DNA of 64,000 nucleotides from Actinocatenispora sp963815125 (GTDB lineage: Bacteria; Actinomycetota; Actinomycetes; Mycobacteriales; Micromonosporaceae). The notes under the pieces are model-generated. The model ran no database searches, was not told the origin of the DNA, and saw only the letters and a program-made list of their open reading frames with translations. A program made the translations under genes and the position numbers. Where the stretch lies: assembly GCA_963815125.1 (NCBI GenBank), contig CAWFFM010000014.1, positions 248,001-312,000 of the forward strand, read 5' to 3'. Shown here piece after piece: positions 39,000 through 47,496 of the stretch (positions are counted from its first letter, which is position 1; each line of letters begins with the position of its first letter).

Positions 39000-40370
39000 T
39001 CAGCACTCGATGACGTTCACCGCCAGCCCGCCACGGGCCGTCTCCTTGTATTTGACCTTCATGTCCGCGCCGGTCTCCCGCATGGTCTTGATGACCTTGT
39101 CGAGTGAGACGTGATGCTGTCCGTCACCGCGCAGGGCCATCCGGGCGGCCGTGATGGCCTTGATCGCGGCGACCGCGTTGCGCTCGATGCACGGGATCTG
39201 CACCAGCCCGCCGACCGGATCACAGGTGAGGCCGAGGTTGTGCTCCATCGCGATCTCCGCCGCATTCTCCACCTGTTCCGGCGTACCACCCAGTACCTCG
39301 GTCAGCCCGCCGGCAGCCATCGAGCAGGCCGAACCCACCTCACCCTGGCAGCCGACCTCGGCGCCCGAGATCGAGGCGTTCTCCTTGAACAGCACCCCGA
39401 TCGCGCCGGCGGTGAGCAGGAAGCGCACCACACCCTCGTCGGTGGCGCCCGGTACGAACCGCCAGTAGTAGTGCAGCACCGCGGGCACGATGCCGGCGGC
39501 ACCGTTGGTCGGGGCGGTGACCACCCGCCCGCCGGAGGCGTTCTCCTCGTTGACCGCGAGGGCGAACAGGCTGATCCAGTCCATCACCCGGAGTGGATCG
39601 GTCGCATAGTGCTCGCCGGTCAGCGCCCGGTGCATCTCCATCGCACGGCGCTGCACCTTGAGCCCACCGGGCAGCGAACCGCGGGTCTCACAGCCATGCC
39701 GTACGCAGTCCTGCATCACCGCCCAGATCCGCAGCAGTTTCGCCCGGATCTCCGCCTCGGGACGCCAGGACATCTCGTTGGCCAACATGATCTCGCTGAT
39801 CCGCAGCCCCGACCCGGCCACCTGGTCCAGCAACTGCGCACCGGTGAGGAACGGGTAGCGCACCACCGTGTCGTCCGGCTTGATCCGGTCGGCGCCCGAC
39901 GCGGACTCGTCCACCACGAACCCGCCACCGACCGAGTAGTACGTACGGGTGCGCAGCACCTCACCGCTGGCGTCGTAGGCGGTGAAGATCATCCCGTTCG
40001 GGTGGAACGGCAGTGACCTCCGGCGGTGCAGTACGAGATCGTCGTTGTCCGAGTAGTCGATCTCGTGACCGCCGAGCAGGGTCAGCCGCCGGTCCGCCCG
40101 GATCTGTGCGAGCCGGGCCGGTACGGCGCTGGTGTCGACCGATTCCGGGTCCTCGCCGGCCAGGCCGAGCAGTACGGCTGCCTCACTGCCGTGGCCGTGA
40201 CCGGTGGCGCCGAGTGAGCCGTACAGCTCCGAACGGACCCGCGCCGTGCCCGTGAGCAGCCCATCGGCCTTGAGCGCGGTGACGAACTGGGACGCCGCGC
40301 GCATCGGTCCCACCGTGTGCGAGCTGGACGGTCCGATCCCGATCTTGAACAGATCGAAGACACTGATCAC
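39000..40370 (-). CDS. sdaA: L-serine ammonia-lyase (single-chain, iron-sulfur)
   Basis: A 456-residue enzyme that turns L-serine into pyruvate and ammonia. A GTG at 40370 is chosen because GGGGGAG lies 6 nt upstream and the N-terminus VISVFDLFKIGIGPSSSHTV is the family start; the frame stays open another 31 codons. The [4Fe-4S] cysteines are in GCQGEVGSACSMAAGG, LTCDPVGGLVQIPCIERN. The beta domain (SSSHTVGPMRAA) is N-terminal and the alpha domain C-terminal, as in single-chain SdaA/SdaB. Its neighbours are unrelated, so it is probably a monocistron. Confidence 0.96.
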   Translation of the reverse strand: MISVFDLFKIGIGPSSSHTVGPMRAASQFVTALKADGLLTGTARVRSELYGSLGATGHGHGSEAAVLLGLAGEDPESVDTSAVPARLAQIRADRRLTLLGGHEIDYSDNDDLVLHRRRSLPFHPNGMIFTAYDASGEVLRTRTYYSVGGGFVVDESASGADRIKPDDTVVRYPFLTGAQLLDQVAGSGLRISEIMLANEMSWRPEAEIRAKLLRIWAVMQDCVRHGCETRGSLPGGLKVQRRAMEMHRALTGEHYATDPLRVMDWISLFALAVNEENASGGRVVTAPTNGAAGIVPAVLHYYWRFVPGATDEGVVRFLLTAGAIGVLFKENASISGAEVGCQGEVGSACSMAAGGLTEVLGGTPEQVENAAEIAMEHNLGLTCDPVGGLVQIPCIERNAVAAIKAITAARMALRGDGQHHVSLDKVIKTMRETGADMKVKYKETARGGLAVNVIEC

Positions 40371-40632
40371 CTGAGCTCTCCCCCCACCGACTCGTGCCCG
40401 GTGCGTGGCGTGCCTGCCGGCCGCCGCGCTGGGCCTGGAGGCCCCAGGCAGCCGGGAGAACATCGTCGTCCCCGGCCGGCTGCGAGCCTACTGCCGCTCT
40501 CCGGCGACCGGCGAGTGGTTCGGCGCACGTCACCGCGGGCCCGTCCGGCGTCAATCGCAGGGTCGGACGGGCGGTACGCAACCGGGCGACAGGGCATCGA
40601 CCGTCCCTGACCGCGACCCCGGTACGTGACGG
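40371..40632. other. Intergenic region before the serine ammonia-lyase
   Basis: About 260 bp between the DUF4230 gene end and sdaA. On the minus strand GCAGTAGGCT near 40485 could be a -10 (TAGGCT). No glycine riboswitch core was found although that would suit serine/glycine control. Confidence 0.4.
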
Positions 40633-41319
40633 TCAGGACCCGGGCTCACCGAAGGTGACGGTGACCGTCGTGTAGCCGAGTGAACGCAACATCCCGGTCA
40701 GCATCGCGCGGGTGTTCCGCTCCGCCTGAGCGGCCAGTTTGCTGTCCTTGGCGGCGGTCCCGATCTTCTGCTGGGCGAGCGTGTAGAGCTGGTGCTGGCG
40801 ATCCGGGTCGTCGCCGAGGAAGGACTGGAACCGGTCGAACAGGCCACGCTGCTGGGCCACCACATGGCTGCGTTTCTGGTCCAGGTTCGCCTTCTCCAGG
40901 GCGGCGTGCGGCAGCCGTACGCTCACGGTCGTCCGCTTGGCGTTGGTGTGCAGGCCGTCCTTGCCGAGCTTGCCGAAGTCGACGTACGAGTCGACGGTGC
41001 CGGCGGCCACGAACAGGGTCCGGTCCCCCCGGATCGAGGACGGCAGGAACTTCGCGTCGTGTTCCAGGTCGATCACGACCTGGAAGTTGCCCGCCGCCGC
41101 CTCGTACCGGGACAGGTCCTGGATGGACTGCAGCAGGACCGGCTGGCTGCGGTCGATCTGCTTCTCGGCGAACGGGTTCGGTGGCCAGGACACCACGTTC
41201 AGCGTGCGCACCAGGGCGCCGGCGAGCGCGAGGATCAGTAGGACGGCGAGCACGGCAGGCCACCGCCGTCGAGTGGGGGGCGGAGCACCCCGTCCAGCAC
41301 GAGTCATCGTCGTCACCAC
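40633..41319 (-). CDS. DUF4230 membrane-anchored protein
   Basis: Up to 228 residues. The frame opens with GTG at 41319; an ATG at 41307 is equally likely as no clear ribosome site is seen. A single N-terminal membrane segment (AVLAVLLILALAGALVRTL) follows an Arg/Pro-rich start. The remainder is the DUF4230 domain: LQSIQDLSRYEAAAGNFQVV, GTVDSYVDFGKL, KRTTVSVRLPHAALEKANLD and a C-terminal ARAMLTGMLRSLGYTTVTV-like helix-strand. The domain lies outside the membrane. Function is unknown. Confidence 0.82.
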   Translation of the reverse strand: MVTTMTRAGRGAPPPTRRRWPAVLAVLLILALAGALVRTLNVVSWPPNPFAEKQIDRSQPVLLQSIQDLSRYEAAAGNFQVVIDLEHDAKFLPSSIRGDRTLFVAAGTVDSYVDFGKLGKDGLHTNAKRTTVSVRLPHAALEKANLDQKRSHVVAQQRGLFDRFQSFLGDDPDRQHQLYTLAQQKIGTAAKDSKLAAQAERNTRAMLTGMLRSLGYTTVTVTFGEPGS

Positions 41320-41501
41320 CGCAATGTCCGTGATGGCCGGTCGGCCATCATCGTGAGCGTATGGGCGCTACGGCCGGCGCGCCAGTCGGCGCCGCGCCGG
41401 GTACGGACCCCGCCCGGACCCGATGCGCTGACAGCGAACGAGGGTTCCTGCCCGAAGTCGGGCCGCTACGCTGGGCACAACCGTCCGGGAGGTGCGCCCG
41501 C

Positions 41502-42401
41502 ATGCATGTGGACTCGTCCGACGGCCGGCTGTTCCTGGACGTACGGGGCCGGCACGACGCACCCCCGCTGCTCTACCTGCACGGCGGCCCCGGGATGGGC
41601 TGCCACGAGTTCATGACCTGGCAGGGCGACCGGCTGGCCGACGGGCTCCGGCTCATCGGGCTGGACCAGCGTGGCGTACTGCGCTCGGACCCCCTCGACA
41701 CCGACCAGTTGTTGACCGAAAGTGATCTGGTCGCCGACTGCGAGTCGCTGCGTACGGCGCTGGGGATCAGACAGTGGACCGTACTGGGGCACTCGTTCGG
41801 CGGGCGGGTGGCGCTGCGGTACGCGCGGGCGCACCCGGACCGGGTCAGTACGGTGATCTTCGAGAACCCCGCCTGGGACATCACCGAGTCGGACCGGTTG
41901 AAGCTGCCGGTGGCCGCGAGGTTGTTCGCCGAGGCCGGCGACGAGGTGTCGGCCGCCCGGTGTCATCTGCTGCTGGCCGGCGCGTCGGTCGACCGGTGGG
42001 AGGCCGTGGAGCTGTTGTCCGGCCTGCACGGGCACGGCCGCTACTACGACCTGTTCGCACACCAGCCGCACGCCCGGCAGGCACTACGGCAGCTGGACGA
42101 CATCAACCCGTTCCCACCCGACTGGCAGGCCCGCGGCGACACGCAGGCCAGGCGGCTGCTGGAGGCACCCGACGTACTGTCCTCGATGGTGCCGCTGCTG
42201 TCCGGCCTGGCCGTACCGGCGCTGTTGATCAAGGGTCAGCACGACCTGGTCACCGGTCCCGGTCAGCTACAGGGCTTCCAGGAACAGGTGACCGGCGGTC
42301 AGCTCACCATCTTCCCCAACTCGGGGCACTTCGTGCAGTTGGAGGAGCCCGAGGACTACGCGTCGACGGTGCGTGACTTCGTCGCCACGCACGACCGCTG
42401 A
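41502..42401 (+). CDS. Alpha/beta hydrolase (prolyl aminopeptidase-like)
   Basis: A 299-residue cytoplasmic protein. ATG at 41502, GGGAGG about 9 nt upstream, and TACGCT at 41465-41470 as a likely -10. Oxyanion motif LLYLHGGPGMG, LDQRGVLRSD, nucleophile VLGHSFGGRVALRYA (S98) and C-terminal His in FPNSGHFVQLEEPEDY with a preceding Asp (GQHDLVTGP). HGGPG plus DQRG is typical of S33 peptidases and proline iminopeptidases, but esterases share it. The substrate is open. Confidence 0.88.
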   Translation: MHVDSSDGRLFLDVRGRHDAPPLLYLHGGPGMGCHEFMTWQGDRLADGLRLIGLDQRGVLRSDPLDTDQLLTESDLVADCESLRTALGIRQWTVLGHSFGGRVALRYARAHPDRVSTVIFENPAWDITESDRLKLPVAARLFAEAGDEVSAARCHLLLAGASVDRWEAVELLSGLHGHGRYYDLFAHQPHARQALRQLDDINPFPPDWQARGDTQARRLLEAPDVLSSMVPLLSGLAVPALLIKGQHDLVTGPGQLQGFQEQVTGGQLTIFPNSGHFVQLEEPEDYASTVRDFVATHDR

Positions 42402-42407
42402 GTTCCC

Positions 42408-42713
42408 TCACGCCTCTGCCGGGCTGACGATCTTCACCCGGGCGTGGATGGAGGTGCGCTGCTGCAGTGCGGCACGCAACGCCCGGTGCAGCCCGTCCTC
42501 CAGATAGAGCGCACCGTGCCATTCCACGACGTGCGGGAACAGGTCCCCGTAGAAGGTGGAGTCCTCGGCGAGCAGGCGGTCCAGGGCCAGGTTGCGCTTG
42601 GTGGTGACGAGCTGGTCGAGCCGGACCGGACGCGGCGGGATGTCGGCCCACTGCTTCATCGTCATGCCATGATCGGGGTACGGTTTCCCCTCCCGCACCG
42701 CCCTGAAGATCAC
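42408..42713 (-). CDS. Conserved actinobacterial small protein, ParB/nuclease-like
   Basis: A 101-residue protein with a conserved pattern: MIFRAVREGKPYPDHG, WADIPPRPVRLDQLVTTKR, a middle STFYGDLFPHVVEWHG and YLEDGLHRALRAALQQR with ARVKIV at the end. The DGxHR motif recalls ParB/Srx-type folds, in which the same residues bind nucleotide. I have seen near-identical proteins named only as hypothetical in many actinomycetes. It is convergent with the hydrolase, 6 bp between their stops. Confidence 0.7.
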   Translation of the reverse strand: MIFRAVREGKPYPDHGMTMKQWADIPPRPVRLDQLVTTKRNLALDRLLAEDSTFYGDLFPHVVEWHGALYLEDGLHRALRAALQQRTSIHARVKIVSPAEA

Positions 42714-42844
42714 GAGCTCACCCCTCCTCCCACCCGACCGGTACGCACAACAGGGTAGCGGTCAGTGCGGGCGCACCTGCCCGGCACGACGACAGGCCGT
42801 CCGCTCCACCGTCCGCCCCGCCGGACGAGGAGCAGATCAGGACC

Positions 42845-43762
42845 TCACCGGATCGCGGTACGGATGCCCCACGCCCCGCGCCAGGTCTCGCCCGGTTCGA
42901 GCACGATCAGGTCCCGTCCGGTACGCAGCGCGTCGGGCGGGCAGGTCATCGGCTCCACCGCGACGGCGCGCCGGGTACGCGCCCCATGCAGGCTGTCGCC
43001 GGTGAACGCCTGGATCCACCGGAACGACTCGTCCGCCCACAGGGTGGCCGTGTCCCCGGTCGTATTGCGCAGCGTGACATCGATGGTGTCGGCGGGCCCC
43101 CGGACCAGGTCGGTGTACGCGGTGTCCAGGGTCGTGTGCCCGATCTGCCGCGGCGAGCTGAAGTCCACCCCGCTGCCGGTGACCGGGTCGTCGCCGGCCG
43201 GCAGGGAGCGCTCGTCGGTACGCAGTACGGTCCGGGCCGGCAGGTGCAGGGTCCAGTCGTCGACCGCGCCGGACAGTCTCAGGTACGGGTGGCAGCCGAA
43301 GCCGAACGGTGCGGCGCTGTCGGCGAGGTTGGTGGCGCTGTGCTCGACCCGCATCCCGTAGCCGGACACGCTCCAGCGGGTGGTCAGCGCCAGCGGCCAC
43401 GGGTAGCCGGGCTGGGCCGGCAGGGCACAGGCGACGGTGACCGAGTCGGGACTGCCGCCGATGCGCTGCCAACGCAGCCAACGGACCAGGCCGTGTATCG
43501 CGTTGTGGGTCCGTGCTTCACTCAGCGCCAGCTGGTGCTGCGTTCCCTGGAAGGTGTAGCAGCCGTCGCCGGTGCGGTTGGGCCACGGCGCAAGGATCTG
43601 GCCGGCACCGCTGGGACACAGTTCGTCGGTACGGTAGCCGTCGACGACCGCGAAACCGTCCACTGTGTACTCACGGAGTCCGCCACCGACCTCGACGACG
43701 GTGGCCCGGTGGCCGCCGGAGGTGATGTCCCACTGCTCGCCCGACAGCGCCCTGCCCACCAT
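42845..43762 (-). CDS. Aldose 1-epimerase family protein
   Basis: A 305-residue beta-sandwich enzyme that interconverts sugar anomers. ATG at 43762, GGGAGG 9 nt upstream. Motifs: the early GGHRATVVEVGGGLREY, ILAPWPNRTGDGCYTFQG (the conserved PWPNR), NAIHGLVRWLRW with a catalytic His, APFGFGCHPYLRL with the second His, and a late AVEPMTCPPDAL. The second (catalytic) Glu is in that last motif. Substrate is probably galactose- or glucose-like. It is a single gene. Confidence 0.93.
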   Translation of the reverse strand: MVGRALSGEQWDITSGGHRATVVEVGGGLREYTVDGFAVVDGYRTDELCPSGAGQILAPWPNRTGDGCYTFQGTQHQLALSEARTHNAIHGLVRWLRWQRIGGSPDSVTVACALPAQPGYPWPLALTTRWSVSGYGMRVEHSATNLADSAAPFGFGCHPYLRLSGAVDDWTLHLPARTVLRTDERSLPAGDDPVTGSGVDFSSPRQIGHTTLDTAYTDLVRGPADTIDVTLRNTTGDTATLWADESFRWIQAFTGDSLHGARTRRAVAVEPMTCPPDALRTGRDLIVLEPGETWRGAWGIRTAIR

Positions 43763-43802
43763 GCCGAGATGCCTCCCGAGGTCGGATAGTCCAGTGTGGA
43801 CC

Positions 43803-44219
43803 CTACCGTTGCGCCCCGGCCGGCGCCGCCGGCAGGGCCGTACGGGCATCGAAGGCCAGCCGGGCGGCGCCGATCTCGGCGACGTGCTCCTCGGTCCATA
43901 CCCGTACCGCTATCAGCGGTGGGGTGAGGCTGCGGCCGAGGTCGGTCAGCGCGTAACCGACCGACGGCGGTGCGGTCGGGTAGACCGTACGGCGCACCAG
44001 TCCGTCACGTTCCAGTTCGCGCAGATTCGCGGTGAGCACCTTCTGGCTGATGCCCTCCACCCTGCGGCGAAGCTCACCGAAGCGGTGCTCGCGTTCGGCG
44101 AGGGCACCGATGATCAGCGTGGTCCATTTGTTGGCGATCAGGTCGAGCAGATTGCGGCACGGACACATCCGCAGGTACGCATCAGGTTGGTCGTGACACT
44201 GTTCAGCGGTGGTTTCCAT
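43803..44219 (-). CDS. HxlR family winged helix-turn-helix regulator
   Basis: A 138-residue regulator. The HxlR hallmark CPCRNLLDLIANKWTTLII at residues about 19-38, followed by FGELRRRVEGISQKVLTANL (recognition helix) and LERDGLVRRTVYPTAPPSVG (wing). The Cys pair in MCPCRN may sense oxidants, quinones or aldehydes as in QorR or YodB. It is divergent from a quinone oxidoreductase-like gene at 44341 and the shared promoter holds a palindrome at 44222-44246, so control of that gene is likely. Confidence 0.92.
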   Translation of the reverse strand: METTAEQCHDQPDAYLRMCPCRNLLDLIANKWTTLIIGALAEREHRFGELRRRVEGISQKVLTANLRELERDGLVRRTVYPTAPPSVGYALTDLGRSLTPPLIAVRVWTEEHVAEIGAARLAFDARTALPAAPAGAQR

Positions 44220-44221
44220 GG

Positions 44222-44246
44222 GGTACCTACATGACTTTCAGGTGCC
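44222..44246. promoter_or_regulatory. HxlR operator candidate
   Basis: GGTACCT (44222-44228) and AGGTGCC (44240-44246) are 7-bp arms with one mismatch and 11 bp between. The site starts 2 bp before the HxlR gene start and is in the promoter of both divergent genes. Confidence 0.55.
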
Positions 44247-44340
44247 TTCTAGCGGTCAGAAACTATCCGACCCATCATGGACCGGGCGCCGGCCGTACGC
44301 CAGCGCCCATCATGGCCACGGCACGAAGGGAACGGCACGG

Positions 44341-45273
44341 ATGCGCGTCATCGAGCAGAACAGTCTGGGCGGACCGGAGGTACTGCGGCCGGCCGAGCGG
44401 GAGCGCCCGGTACCCGGTCCCACCGAGGTGCTGGTGCAGGTGCACGCGGCGGGCGTCAACCCGGTCGACTGGAAGGTCCGCACGGCCGGCGGTCTCGGTG
44501 AAGAGGTCACCTTTCCGCTGGTCCTCGGCTGGGACGTGGCCGGGGTGGTGACCGCGCTGGGCGCGGGCGTCGCCCGGTTCGCCGTCGGCGACGCGGTGTA
44601 CGGCATGCCATGGTTCCCGCGACCTGCCGGCGGCTACGGCGAGTACGTGACCGCCCCGTCCCGGCACTTCGCCAGGATGCCGGCCGGCCTGTCCCACGTG
44701 GAGGCCGCCGGGCTGCCATTGGCCGGACTCACCGCCTGGCAGGCGCTCGTCGACACCGCCGACGTCCAACCCGGTCAGCGGGTACTGGTCAGCGCGGCGG
44801 CCGGCGGGGTCGGGCACCTCGCGGTACAGATCGCCAAGGCGCGGGGCGCGTACGTGCTCGGTACCGCCCGTGCCGGCAAGCACGACTTCCTCCGCTCACT
44901 GGGGATCGACGAACCGATCGACTACACCGGCGACGCACTGGGCTCGGTCGGGCCGGTGGACGTGGCGCTCGACCTGGTCGGTCATGACGCCGGGCTGGTC
45001 GGCGTACTCCGGCCGGGCGGGATGCTGATCCCGGTGGCCGGTGGGGCGGACCCGGCGATGCTGGCCGCCGCGCAGGCCGCAGGGGTGCGGGTGGTCGACG
45101 TGCTCGTCGAGCCGGACCACCACGGGCTGGAACAGCTCACCCAGCTCGTGGAGTCCGGTCAGCTGCGGGTCGAGATCGCCGCAACCTTCCCCCTTGCCGA
45201 TGCGGCGAAGGCACACGAGGTGGGCGAGGCGGGCCGCACCCGCGGCAAGCTCGTACTGACCGTCGTGGACTGA
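44341..45273 (+). CDS. Zinc-binding-dehydrogenase family NADP-dependent oxidoreductase (quinone reductase-like)
   Basis: A 310-residue MDR-superfamily enzyme. It lacks the zinc-binding Cys set, as quinone oxidoreductases do. Features: VLVQVHAAGVNPVDWKVRT, GWDVAGVVTALGAGVARFAVG, and the nucleotide-binding VLVSAAAGGVGHLAVQIAKA with AAGGVGHLAV as the glycine motif. The C-terminal HEVGEAGRTRGKLVLTV is typical. It likely reduces quinones or unsaturated carbonyls with NADPH. RBS AAGGGAA is a little far. It is divergent from the HxlR regulator which likely controls it. Confidence 0.92.
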   Translation: MRVIEQNSLGGPEVLRPAERERPVPGPTEVLVQVHAAGVNPVDWKVRTAGGLGEEVTFPLVLGWDVAGVVTALGAGVARFAVGDAVYGMPWFPRPAGGYGEYVTAPSRHFARMPAGLSHVEAAGLPLAGLTAWQALVDTADVQPGQRVLVSAAAGGVGHLAVQIAKARGAYVLGTARAGKHDFLRSLGIDEPIDYTGDALGSVGPVDVALDLVGHDAGLVGVLRPGGMLIPVAGGADPAMLAAAQAAGVRVVDVLVEPDHHGLEQLTQLVESGQLRVEIAATFPLADAAKAHEVGEAGRTRGKLVLTVVD

Positions 45274-45299
45274 GTGCCCCGTCGGGGCGGGAACGATCG

Positions 45300-45998
45300 T
45301 CAGGGGGCCAGCCGGACGCGGTTCCAGCGCCGACCCTCCCGTCGGTAGCACAACCGGTCGTGCACCCGGTTCTGCCGACCCTGCCAGAACTCCACCTGGT
45401 CGGGGGCGAGCCGGAAACCACCCCAGTCCGCCGGCCGGGGCACCTCGGTGTCCTCCGGCCAGCGGTCGGCGTAGCGGGCGAACGCCTCGTCCAGCACGGT
45501 GCGTGAGTCGATCACCCTGGACTGTGGGCTGGACCAGGCGCCGAGCTGCGCACCGCGGGGCCGGCCGGCGAAGTACTCCTCGGACTCGGCGGGCGGCACC
45601 GGGGTCACCGGACCCCGCGCGTGCACCTGCCGGTGCAGCCCGTACCAGGGGAACGTGACACTGGCGTACGGGTTCGCGGTCAGTTCCTCGCCCTTGCGGG
45701 ACCGGTAGTTGGTGTAGAAGGTCAGACCGACCTCGTCGTAACCCTTCAACAGGACCGACCGGCTGCTCGGCCGGCCGGACGGGTCCGCGGTGGCCAGCAC
45801 CATCGCGGAGGGCTCGGTCAGGCCGGCCTCGACGGCGTCGGTGAGCCACCGCCCCAACTGCTCGTGCCAGCCCTCGGCCATGTCCGCCCAGTCGATCCCG
45901 GTGGTGGTGTACTCCCAGCGCATGGTGGCCAGCCGGGCCGGATCGAGCACTTCGACCGGATTCGGCGCACCGGGCCGGTACGGAGGCTGTTGCGACAC
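45300..45998 (-). CDS. pdxH: Pyridoxamine 5'-phosphate oxidase
   Basis: A 232-residue FMN enzyme that makes pyridoxal 5'-phosphate. GTG at 45998, with GGAAGG 7 nt upstream; the frame is open further. Conserved segments: PSAMVLATADPSGRPSSRSV, LLKGYDEVGLTFYTNY with R-S-R-K-G (FMN binding), EYFAGRPRGAQLGAWSSPQS and the C-terminal FWQGRQNRVHDRL. Length is typical. The citrate synthase / serC / sepH block follows divergently, a neighbourhood that I recall from other actinomycetes. Confidence 0.96.
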   Translation of the reverse strand: MSQQPPYRPGAPNPVEVLDPARLATMRWEYTTTGIDWADMAEGWHEQLGRWLTDAVEAGLTEPSAMVLATADPSGRPSSRSVLLKGYDEVGLTFYTNYRSRKGEELTANPYASVTFPWYGLHRQVHARGPVTPVPPAESEEYFAGRPRGAQLGAWSSPQSRVIDSRTVLDEAFARYADRWPEDTEVPRPADWGGFRLAPDQVEFWQGRQNRVHDRLCYRREGRRWNRVRLAP

Positions 45999-46272
45999 TG
46001 GGCGTCCTTCCGGCGGCCGACACCGCACTGCTCCGGTCACCCACCGCGATGTCGAATGAACCACAGCGACGGAACCCGAGGTGACGGCGGCGGATACTTG
46101 ACGGCAATGATATCGGCGGAACATCACTGTCCCGTCGCCTGTACGGCCACCGGCCGGCAGGTGGGCGGGAGGGACGCCGAGCTGTTCGGCGGCCCACCGC
46201 TGGGGACGACCTCGGGCCGGGGGGCGCCACCCGACATCCGTCACGACCGACGAGGATCTGGGAGCAAGCGGC

Positions 46273-47376
46273 ATGTCCGACTTCAAACCGGGCCTTGAGG
46301 GTGTCATCGCCTTCGAGACCGAAATCGCCGAACCCGACAAGGCCGGCGGATCGCTGCGCTACCGCGGTGTGGACATCGAGGATCTGATCGGTCGGGTGTC
46401 CTACGGCGACGTGTGGGGCCTGCTGGTCGACGGCGAGTTCGGCCACGGGCTGCCGCCCGCCGAACCGTTCCCCGTTCCGGTGCACTCCGGCGACGTACGC
46501 GTCGACGTACAGAGCGCCGTCGCGTTGCTCGCCCCGCACTGGGGCCTGGGCCAACTGCTGGACATCTCCGACGACGACGCCCGCAACGACCTGGCCCGGG
46601 TGGCGGTGACAGCGTTGTCGTTCATCGCCCAGTCGGCGCGCGGGGTCGGATTGCCGGCCGTACCGCAACGCGAGATCGACCAGGCCGGCACGATCGTCGA
46701 ACGTTTCATGCGGCGCTGGCGCGGCGACCCGGACCCACGGCACGTCAAGGCCGTCGACGCGTACTTCACCTCCGCCTCCGAGCACGGCATGAACGCCTCC
46801 ACCTTCACCGCCCGGGTGATCGCCTCCACCGGCGCGGACGTGGCCGCGTCGATCTCCGGCGCGATCGGTGCGCTGTCCGGGCCGCTGCACGGCGGTGCAC
46901 CGACCCGGGTACTGCACATGATCGAGGAGGTGGAACGCACCGGCGACGCGGAAGGCTACGTCAAGGGTGTACTGGACCGGGGCGAGCGGCTGATGGGCTT
47001 CGGACACCGGGTGTACCGCGCCGAGGACCCCCGGGCCCGTGCCCTGCGGCACACCGCCAAGGAACTCGGCGCGCCGCGCTTCCAGGTGGCGGAGGCGCTG
47101 GAGAAGGCGGCCCTGGCCGAGCTGCACGCCCGCAAGCCGGACCGTGTACTGGCCACCAACGTCGAGTTCTGGTCGGCGGTGGTACTGGACTTCGCCGAGG
47201 TACCGGCGGACATGTTCACCTCGATGTTCACCTGCGCACGGGTCGGCGGCTGGTCGGCGCACATCCTGGAGCAGAAGAGGCTGGGCCGGCTGGTACGTCC
47301 GTCCGCGAAGTACGTCGGACCGGGTCCCCGGCGGCCCGAGGACGTCAAGGGCTTCGCCCAGATCCACCACGGCTGA
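46273..47376 (+). CDS. Citrate synthase family protein
   Basis: A 367-residue enzyme condensing acetyl-CoA (or propionyl-CoA) with oxaloacetate. Signature LSGPLHGGAP carries one catalytic His and MGFGHRVYRAEDPRA the second His with the family hallmark; a late catalytic Asp lies in NVEFWSAVVLDFAEVPADMF. The short N-terminus (LEGVIAFETEIAEPDKAGGS) matches the type II group, so 2-methylcitrate synthase activity is possible. RBS GGAGCAAG. It is followed by serC in the same direction. Confidence 0.92.
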   Translation: MSDFKPGLEGVIAFETEIAEPDKAGGSLRYRGVDIEDLIGRVSYGDVWGLLVDGEFGHGLPPAEPFPVPVHSGDVRVDVQSAVALLAPHWGLGQLLDISDDDARNDLARVAVTALSFIAQSARGVGLPAVPQREIDQAGTIVERFMRRWRGDPDPRHVKAVDAYFTSASEHGMNASTFTARVIASTGADVAASISGAIGALSGPLHGGAPTRVLHMIEEVERTGDAEGYVKGVLDRGERLMGFGHRVYRAEDPRARALRHTAKELGAPRFQVAEALEKAALAELHARKPDRVLATNVEFWSAVVLDFAEVPADMFTSMFTCARVGGWSAHILEQKRLGRLVRPSAKYVGPGPRRPEDVKGFAQIHHG

Positions 47377-47496
47377 GTGACCTGCCCGCCGGCCGGTCGT
47401 CAGCGACCGGCCGGCCGGCCGGGACCGGCACGGTGCGAGGATGGAGACACGGCATCGGCGCCGCCTGCTGACACGTGCCATCCACCGGGAGCTGAC

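Noticed and set aside
40380..40620. Glycine or serine riboswitch before sdaA
   Set aside because: No conserved glycine-aptamer core was found on the minus strand.
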